From contig CM038709.1 in the NCBI GenBank assembly GCA_021613375.1, positions 39,577,656-39,641,655 of the forward strand: DNA of 64,000 bases. Reading direction: 5' to 3'. Shown here in pieces: positions 57,195 to 64,000 of this stretch. Each line of letters opens with the position of its first letter. Positions within the stretch are counted from its first letter, which is position 1. The stretch is from Megaleporinus macrocephalus. Lineage: Eukaryota > Chordata > Actinopteri > Characiformes > Anostomidae. The notes beneath the pieces were generated by a model. The model did not search any database and was not told where the DNA came from. It saw only the letters and a program-made list of their open reading frames with translations. The position numbers and the translations under genes were made by a program.

Positions 57195-58065
57195 ATAATC
57201 ACATCATTATAACCACCAGCTAATATCCAGAGTAACAGTCGTGTGCACCACAGGCAGCAGCTAGATGGGCTGGGAGACTCAATAAGGTCCTGGTAAGTGG
57301 TCACAGGTATCTAGAGTCATGCTGTCTGTAGTGCATCCCACAGCTGCTGGAAAGCATGTGTGGGAGGATCCATAGAGCCATCATGATGGTTGAGGTGGTC
57401 GCACAGTTGCTCAGTTGTGTTCAACTCCAAGGTAGTACTTGGAAGTCTTGGTCAGCTCTACCAACCAATGTGGGACATTTCTAGCTGTGTGACGTGTCAC
57501 ATTGTCCTGATGCTAGATCCCATGCGCCCCAGGGAAGACAATCAGACATATTTTGGCAAAAACAGTTGACCACACTTGACTTTTTATTGTATTCTTTGGA
57601 AAATGACATACAGTATCTAATCTCTGAAATGCTGTAAAGATCTTTTTGAAAAAAGCCAAAGGTCAGTAGAGAGGCATTTTCAATTATTTTATTCTAGATT
57701 GCATTGATAGCCTTCAGAAAACCAGAGATATGGACCCTGAAATCACCAGGCTCCTCACACATCGTGTTCTCTGAGGTATCCATGTGTAATAATCTCATGT
57801 CTAGACGGCATCAAGATTAAAGTGTCATCACCAAGCCGTAAAGTCAACTAGTCAACTAATATGTGCAACCCTAGTAGATATTATTTAATCTAATAGGGCT
57901 TTAAGGCAAGCGTGTAATGATTTGCAGTACAATGCTAATAGATGTGATATACACCCATCAGCCATAACATTTCAAACCACCTCCTTGTATCTACACACAC
58001 ATTCATCTGTTTATCTGTATACTTGGTTACCCTGTTCTTCAATGATCAGGACCCCCAAAGGCCTA
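57195..58065. repeat. Segmental duplication, copy A
   Basis: Corresponds, with deletions, to 58985-60132 plus 60840-61065. It starts in a decayed Tc1 tail, passes ccccagggaagacaatcag, tggcaaaaacagttga, ttccctgag/gttctctgag, and reaches the left end of a palindromic element (tatacacccatcagccataa at 57948). Copy A lacks about 470 bp present in copy B after the Tc1 segment. Confidence 0.85.
57250..57545 (-). pseudogene. Tc1-like transposase C-terminal fragment (copy A)
   Basis: The same Tc1 family as 58953-59500, reversed, with extra 3' sequence (ctgggagactcaataaggtc). The copy carries more substitutions and indels and has no useful frame. It shares the segments cccacagctgctgga, agtacttggaagtctt and gtgggacatttcta with copy B. 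Confidence 0.75.
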
Positions 58066-58123
58066 CCACAGTGGTCCAATCAGCATGTATGGGTGTACAT
58101 ACATGCCGATTGGACCACTGTGG
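58066..58123. repeat. Near-perfect hairpin, 26-bp arms, 6-bp loop
   Basis: Left arm 58066-58091 (ccacagtggtccaatcag...) and right arm 58098-58123 (...ccgattggaccactgtgg) are reverse complements at 25 of 26 positions, with loop ggtgta. It sits exactly where copy A of the segmental duplication stops matching copy B, inside the palindromic element. Confidence 0.95.
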
Positions 58124-58952
58124 GAGAAAGCGGTCATAATAATGTGACTCGAATTTGTATATAGGGGCTAAAACAGTGGTTTTTGGCTCAGAGTGATTCA
58201 ACTTGGTTTTTATTAATTCCATCTCTAGGTCTGGATCCTTAAATATTGATGCTGCATTTATTTGGGAACCCAAGTGATTTCATTCACCATGCTCACAGTC
58301 CCTAAAGAGGAGAACTCCTTCAGTGGTGAAGCAGGTCCAGAAGACGATATGGCTGGGAAATTGGAATACTGCTTATGTGGAAATAGATGGCAAAAAAAAA
58401 AGAAAAAAAAAACTTTGGGGTACGTTTTAATTGCTTATCTGCCTGGTGGTGGATCTGAATAATGAGTCACGAGTTCTGAATAATGTGATATGCCAGGGGA
58501 CATCAATGCAAAGTTCACTGCCAAGAACTCAAATTTTCAGTCGTTGAATTAATCAGCGTTTCATTTGTTCCCTGGCAAAGGAAGCCAGTGTTTTGATAAG
58601 CTGGTCATAAGACAATGCGACATTGGCACCTGCTTCTACAGTCAACATCGCTACATCATCGCTAAGCAGTTGCAAAAAGGAAATTCAGGCACACGTTGCT
58701 TTTTGGAGTGCGAAAGCTGAGCCGCGAATAGAAATACTTTAAGCACTTGTTAATTGTTTTAATCCACACTGTGTCATTATTAGTTATGTTGGGGGGGGGG
58801 GGGGGGAATTTCAGAAATAAGCTACCATCAAAACTATCTCCAAGTCACAGGCATGGACCTGTGGACTGCTCAGCGCACGATAAAATGATTTGTTTGAACA
58901 GTTTTCCTCATATGCCACAAGCAGGCGAGGAATGTTTGGCATCTAATGTTAA
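58124..58952. other. Unassigned sequence with a 16-G run
   Basis: About 0.8 kb between the duplication copies. Contains 16 consecutive G at 58791-58806 and an A-rich tract at 58393-58411. No gene recognised. Confidence 0.5.
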
Positions 58953-59300
58953 CTATTTTGAGGCTGAATTATATTTCTGCATTAGCATATCTGTGAACAT
59001 ACTTGTGTGGGGCAGTCTGGGGCTGGAGGTTAGGGATCCAGCCTTATCTGGTATCTGGAGCCATGCCGACTGCAGTGCATCCCACAGCTGCTGGAGGATG
59101 CATGGGGGAGGATCCACAGAGTGAAGACGGAGGTCCCGCAGATGCTCAATTAGGTTCAAGTCTGGGGAATTAGAGATCCAGTTTAGTACTTGGAAGCTCT
59201 TGGTCAGCTCCTCCAACCAAAGTGGGACATTTCTAGGCGTGTGTCGTGTTGCATTGTCTTGCTGGAAGATCCCATCCGCCCCAGGGAAGACAATCAGCAT
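58953..59300 (-). pseudogene. Tc1-like transposase, DDE-domain C-terminal fragment
   Basis: An open minus-strand frame of 115 codons. It contains FQQDNATRHTPRNV (residues 12-25; the D-N-A with the second catalytic Asp) and NSPDLNLIEHL (residues 44-54; third catalytic acid), then PPPCILQQLWDALQSAWLQI (65-84). These are hallmarks of a Tc1-superfamily transposase. Between IEHL and PPP about 20 residues are missing compared with the usual spacing, so the frame survived by an in-frame deletion. Upstream reversed sequence (59300-59470) continues into the first half of the DDE domain in other frames. Not functional. Confidence 0.87.
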
Positions 59301-61065
59301 GTATGGTATACGTAATCTGCAAGGATGGATTTATACCTGAATCGATTAAGAGTGCCTTCCATGTGGATGAGTGGGTCCAGAGAATGCCATCTTTGAATGT
59401 TCCATTTAAAGACTCGTCCCGCAGTCTTTGAATGGAACCAAAACATTCTGCACACCATATCGCTGCCACCTACACCACGTAATAAGTAGTAATAACAATG
59501 TGACTCAACTGTGTAGATAACAACATGCATACAGTGCCAGAAAGCACATAAACAGGCCTCTTGGACATTATGTTTTTATGTGATGAAATTCAAAGTCAAC
59601 CGTTGTCACGCCATGAATGAAACCACAGGAAGAAAGAATGCTTTGCAACAAGTAACTGTGACGAAACCACAGGTCAGAAGAGAGTGATGTACCCTTTTCA
59701 ATGGGATCGCATTGGGAATCTGGAGATGCAAACCCAAATTTGAATCTCACTTATGTATCCCTGCCAAGAAGTGGTATCAGTGCTATATCTTGGCGAAAAC
59801 AGTTGATAGGATTATAAGGTATTATACTCCCTGTGCAACCACACATGACTTTTTATTGTATTCTTTGGCAAATGAAATACAGTATCTGATCTTTGAAAGG
59901 CTGTTGAGATCTTTTTGGAAAAAGCCACAGGCTTTTATTTTATTCTAGATTGCATTGCTAGCCTTCAGAAAACCAGAGATAAGGACCCTGAAATCACCAG
60001 GATCCTCACCCATCATGTTCCCTGAGGCATGTTGTTAGTGTAATAATCTCATGTCTAGACAATATCAAGATTTAAGCGTCATCACCAATCAGTCAAGTCA
60101 ACTAGTCAACTAATATGTGCAACTCTAGTAGACATTGGAGTAGGAACTAGGGGGAAAGGGAGGGGGGTATGTCCCACCCAATATCAGAAACAGGTAGATT
60201 TGTCCCGCCCAAAAATTAAACAGTTGAAAAAAAAACATGTTAAAAATGTTAAAAGCCTTCGTAATTCACATGCTTTGTTTGTTGTTAGCATCTGGTTGTT
60301 AGGTGGTCTGGGTCTTTCACTTTGTTAAGGCTTGAGTTGAGATGTCTGTTCAGAAATATCCCGCAGTCAGCAGCTTCACTCAGCCGAGCTGGAGTGTTGG
60401 ATAGCTCGCGCCAGCTTTAAACACAAGGTCAGCAATGAATAGCAACGATGGCCATATATACTACAATAAAGCGGCTTTAGTATAATGTGTTGTTATGGTA
60501 ACAGTCTAGGAGGGATTGGGTTAGCTAACGTTTATATTAACTTTAGTCAGAAAGCGCTCTGAAGCGTAAAGTTACATTACTCTCTGGCCACGTCCCAAAC
60601 TATACTATACAATACTAAAATATAAATAAAATGAATAAATGAATGAATAAATTCATTATTCATTTATTGTTTAGTTTGTAAAATTTAATTCCACAAATGT
60701 TGTTCTACATTTTACGGTGATTTGCCACCTTACCTACAGTGGAATCAGCTTATAGATAATATTTTAGGGGATAGGGTGGACTTTGATTTATAATAGCAAA
60801 TGTGTCCCCCACAATATCAAACCCGCTCCTACACCCTTGCTAGTAGATATTTTTTAACCTAATAGGGGTTTAAGGCAAGTGTGTAATGAGTTGCAGTGCT
60901 GTGCTAATAGATGTGATATACACCCATCAGCCATAACATTTTAAACCACCTCCTTGTATCTACATACATTGTCCATTTACCATATAGGAGCACTTTATAG
61001 TTCTACACTTACAGACTGTAGTCCATCAGATTCTCTGTTTAGTTTATTACCTCATTCTTCAATGA
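58985..61065. repeat. Segmental duplication, copy B
   Basis: Matches 57310-58065 in the same orientation, about 1.7 kb downstream. Shared landmarks: gcatcccacagctgctgga, gactttttattgtattcttt, gcttttattttattctagattgcatt, ctcatgtctaga, agtcaactagtcaactaat, gtgatatacacccatcagcc. It is longer because of retained Tc1 sequence and a hAT insertion at 60133-60839. Confidence 0.85.
60133..60839. mobile_element. hAT-type insertion with 8-bp target duplication, absent from copy A
   Basis: The 8-mer ctagtaga occurs at 60125-60132 and 60840-60847. Ends are cattggagtaggaac and gctcctacacccttg, inverted with mismatches, and next to them gtcccacccaatatc and gtcccccacaatatc are also related in inverted fashion. 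Copy A of the duplication has an uninterrupted ctagtagatatt at 57873, giving the empty site. 707 bp, no transposase. Confidence 0.88.
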
Positions 61066-61718
61066 TCAGGACTCCTAAAGGCCCACCACAGAGCAGATGC
61101 TATTTGAGTGGTGCACTGCAGTGCAGTGACACTGACATGATGGTGGTGTGTTAGTGTGTACTGTGTCGGTACAAGTGTATCAGACACAGCAGTACTGCTT
61201 GAGTGTTTAAACACTGTGTCCACTCACTGTCCACTAGACACGCCTACCTTGTTGGTCCTCCTTGTAGATGTAAAGTCAGAGACAGTAGCTCATCTGTCGC
61301 TGGACAGTTTGTGTTGGTCATTCCTTGTTCGGCTATTAGTGGTCACAGGACACTGTGGGCTGGATAGTTCTGGTTAGTGGACTATTCTCAGTCCAGCTGT
61401 GACATTGAGGTGGCTGATCCACTCGCGCTAGTGCGACACACGCTAACACTCCACCACCATGTCAGTGTCACTGCAGAGCTGAGAATGATCCACCTCCCTA
61501 ATAGTACCTGCACTGAGGTGGTCCTGTTGGAGGGGTGGGGGGTCCTGACCATTCAAGAACAGGGTGAAAGGGGATAAACAATGTATGCAGTGAATCAGAT
61601 GGACTACAGTCTGTAAGTATTAAACTACAGAGTGCTCCTATACGGTAAGTGGAGCTGATGAACTGAACAGTGTGTAGATATAAGGAGGTGGTTTTAATGA
61701 TATGGATGTCGCGGTATA
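60917..61718. mobile_element. Palindromic fish element (TATACACC family), near-complete copy
   Basis: Starts tatacacccatcagccata and ends ggtggttttaatgatatgga then tgtcgcggtata; the halves are inverted copies of one another (accatataggagcactttat with atacggtaagtggag and gtgctcctata; ctgtagtccatcaga with gatggactacagtc; ttcaatgatcagga with tcctgaccattcaag). It has no coding capacity. Two damaged copies are in this window: 57948-58065 (left end only) and 30290-31880. Confidence 0.87.
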
Positions 61719-62689
61719 ACCATTAAAAGAAGTAAAGAAGGCACCAAACAAGTCTTGGCCGAACAGCTGCATGTCAGGTAAGGAGAAAATACAGGTACGA
61801 ATCTGTCAATCTGTTGCTGTAACCTATTAAGAAGCAGCATGTTTTGTCAGTCCTCTTTCTTCTCGCCTCCAGCCAAATATCACACGGTTACTCGGCGTAG
61901 AACCACAGTATGATCAGCAGTGATGAAGACTTCAATCCTCCACGGCGCTGTACCCAGCCTGCACTGACAGCTCCGTATGTCGCATGCAAACAGCCATGCC
62001 GCGGCAGGTTTCTTTCACGCCCGCCGCTCTCTCCTTTTTACGAGGGACCCCTATCAGATTCTGCTAGAACCCCGACATCAAACGTTGGCCGTCCCGGAGG
62101 CGAGGTGGCGGCGGCGGATTGCTGGCCGATAAGATCATGATCAGAAATGCAAATGAAACCTGAGGCGCGGGGCCCAGACCAGAACCGTTCCCCAGTAAAA
62201 AAGAGTGATCCGCAGCGCACTTTACGCTGACTTGCGCTGGATAGCAGGTATTCTGAGAAGCGCGTCCCAAAATACAACATGCTGAGGCATGAAACAGCTG
62301 AAAAAGAGATCACAGTTTATTTAGCCTTCATAAATCTCTCGTTTCAGAGCTTTTCAGCACTGACTCGGTTTGCTTGAAGTACCGCTAAGTCAATGTTTAG
62401 AAAATGACCTGTGACTTATAATACATTGGTAAAGAGTTTATGTATTATAACCAAAAAACTGATGAACAGCAGTAGGAGCATACCTGAACCCTAATGCTTG
62501 TGAGGAGAAGGAAGATTTATGGATATGCAAATTGCTCTTCTGGTTTTCAAACCCCTCCCGCTCCCTCCGCCAGTGCTTTTCAGCTTTGGTGAATGTTCAA
62601 ACAGCTTGAGCAGATAAGAACAAGCTCAGTAGAAACAAATAAGCTTCCACTGTGATATTAATAATCATAATAACCCATAATTATGTTTT
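61719..62689. other. Unassigned, partly CNE-like sequence
   Basis: About 1 kb non-repetitive DNA. It includes two octamer-like POU motifs, aaatgcaaatg at 62144 and atatgcaaattg at 62522, and a CpG-richer block at 61940-62280. Overlapping frames on both strands (61910-62140 plus; 62038-62313 minus) lack motifs. Regulatory function is conjecture. Confidence 0.35.
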
Positions 62690-63560
62690 TTTTAAATGAT
62701 TTTTGCTGCATAACTCGTCCAGCAGTCTTTGAAATATCAACACCATTCCAACTCCGGATTGTCTGGTCTGATTGTTTGATCCGGGCTTGTATTCAGCTTT
62801 CTGATTGAATGCATGGTTTCCGTGTAGCAGCTAATTTCTGGAGATTTTTTACCATTAGGAATGAATGGGATGGGCCCACAGACACAATTTCACATACACG
62901 GACTTAGGACAGACCCCCAACCACGACTGTAGTGTTGGTTCGTCTGTTTGTTGTTTTTTTCCCCATAGAGTCCCATTCATTTTCAGACACTCCTACTCAT
63001 TTAACCTACAGCCACCAAACTGCATGTACTAACTCACGGCAGACACCTAGCACTAATTCACAGACATGCTGACCCGTACTATTATATTTGTAGTTTATTC
63101 ATCCCTCGTTCCTCCACTTTCAGCCGAACCCAAACATTATGGTTACGTTCAACCTACAGCCTTCAAACTCCCTGTACTTACTCAGGGCAAGCTCTGATCC
63201 ACAGACATACCGACCCACACTCGTTTATGGGCCACCAGAGCTATTCTAGTTTTTTTTGTTATTCTTATTTTTACTACTTTATAAATGTCTAAATGGCATA
63301 GGACCAGCTTATCTGTGTGATCTATCTGTGATTTTTTTAAATGCGTTGTTTCTTATTTCTTTATTTCTGTAAGGCACATTGAGTTGCCACTGTGTATGAA
63401 AGGTGCTATACAAATAAACTAGCCTTGCCTTATTTTTCTGCCCGGTTGTTGCTGCATAACCCGTCCCGCAGTCTTTTTGAAGTATCAACTACGTTCAAAC
63501 TCTGGATTGGTCTAATTGTTTAACCCGGGCTTGTATTCAGCTTTTTGAATTTTTATTCAG
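62690..63560 (+). repeat. Two diverged direct repeats around a LINE fragment
   Basis: gctgcataactcgtccagca ... gggcttgtattcagctttct at 62706-62803 recurs as gctgcataacccgtcccgca ... gggcttgtattcagcttttt at 63450-63546. In between, a shorter motif repeats (tttaacctacagccaccaaac at 63000, ttcaacctacagccttcaaac at 63148; cacagacatgctgacccg and cacagacataccgaccca). Cause unknown; probably parts of a dispersed family. Confidence 0.7.
63270..63430 (+). mobile_element. 3' end of a non-LTR retroelement
   Basis: In one plus frame from about 63283 the sequence encodes KCLNGIGPAYLCDL, which matches the C-terminal 'KCLNGLAPxYLSDLL' motif of fish LINE polymerases. It then runs through a recurrent 3' tail (cacattgagttgccactgtg, gtgctatacaaataaac) to a cttgcctt tail. 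Extreme 5' truncation. Confidence 0.7.
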
Positions 63561-63976
63561 ATACTGGTGAATGTTTTCTCTACCAGGGACAGTAAATAAA
63601 AACATTTTAGCAGTAGTTTAAAATGACAATGTCAAATCTGATTGGCCTAACAAATACACTCCACCTTTTTTAGATGGGATGGTCAGTAACCAGGTGGCAG
63701 GTGAGGTGAGCCTGGAAATGGAAGGTTATGGTTTCAAATCCCATGACTGGTATGTTTAGTTTGGTACTTTAACACTAAAACTATCCTCTGCCTAACATTA
63801 AGTTAGCTGATTGGTTTATAGACCACCAATAGACCACCAAACACCAAAGAACAGGTATAATTACACCTTTCTGACTCTTTAATGCCAGCTACCCTACATA
63901 ACTTTCTCAGATTTGAATTATTATCATTAAATTAGCCAGAATCAAACATTCAGGTATTGCTATATAGACGCTTTAA
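63561..63976. other. Unassigned intergenic sequence
   Basis: About 0.4 kb, nothing recognised. Confidence 0.4.
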
Positions 63977-63979
63977 CAT

Positions 63980-64000
63980 TAGATAGATAGATAGATGGAT
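63980..64000. repeat. (GATA)n microsatellite, cut by the window end
   Basis: Tandem gata units run into the right edge, the last becoming gatg. Confidence 0.85.

Noticed and set aside
59712..59948. 78-codon plus-strand frame as a gene
   Set aside because: Lies in the segmental duplication and is not open in copy A.

Overview
The window looks like gene-poor nuclear DNA from a ray-finned fish. The evidence is Tc1/mariner, hAT, L2-type LINE, tRNA-like SINE and LTR remnants with sequences typical of teleosts. Several dispersed families, notably the palindromic element with TATACACC ends, are ones I associate with characins and catfishes (Otophysi); that narrower placement is inference. I found no host protein-coding exon I can defend. 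Nearly every long open frame is a by-product of a tandem array or a decayed transposon.

Layout. 1-5281: a 33-bp minisatellite running into the deleted Tc1-like element it grew from. 6427-7350: a SINE whose promoter region has become a 20-bp tandem array. 7873-8639: a hAT element with a perfect 8-bp target duplication. 10258-14078: a 425-bp inverted repeat enclosing a Tc1 fragment and a hAT element. 16719-23587: three copies of a small TA-flanked element, one carrying a hAT that itself carries an L2 LINE, another carrying a different hAT. 24210-28290: a 17-bp minisatellite inside a dispersed repeat (called R1 here). 30290-31880: a palindromic element split by a younger one. 32281-34549: an R1 copy, a three-unit degenerate repeat and a solo-LTR-like block. 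35400-35600: a possible conserved non-coding block. 35868-42400: two 39-bp arrays either side of a hAT that holds a 36-bp array. 44200-45789: a deleted Tc1 and a small MITE. 46010-51135: a 5-kb CT-rich 26-bp array. 51643-52752: R1 with a Gag-like fragment. 54120-54670: a THAP-domain remnant and a SINE. 55636-61718: Tc1 wreckage, a segmental duplication and a second palindromic element. 61719-64000: possible regulatory sequence, a LINE tail and a GATA microsatellite.

Main result. At least four of the large tandem arrays lie inside identifiable transposable elements, and for three of them the window or the family sequence shows a pre-existing short direct repeat whose spacing equals the period of the later array: 33 bp in Tc1, 17 bp in R1 and 36 bp in a hAT. 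The SINE array amplifies a Pol III A-box. The window therefore reads as a natural series on how minisatellites begin inside transposons. Arrays with periods divisible by three (33, 36, 39 bp) also give long open frames, often on both strands, that an automatic annotator could mistake for genes.
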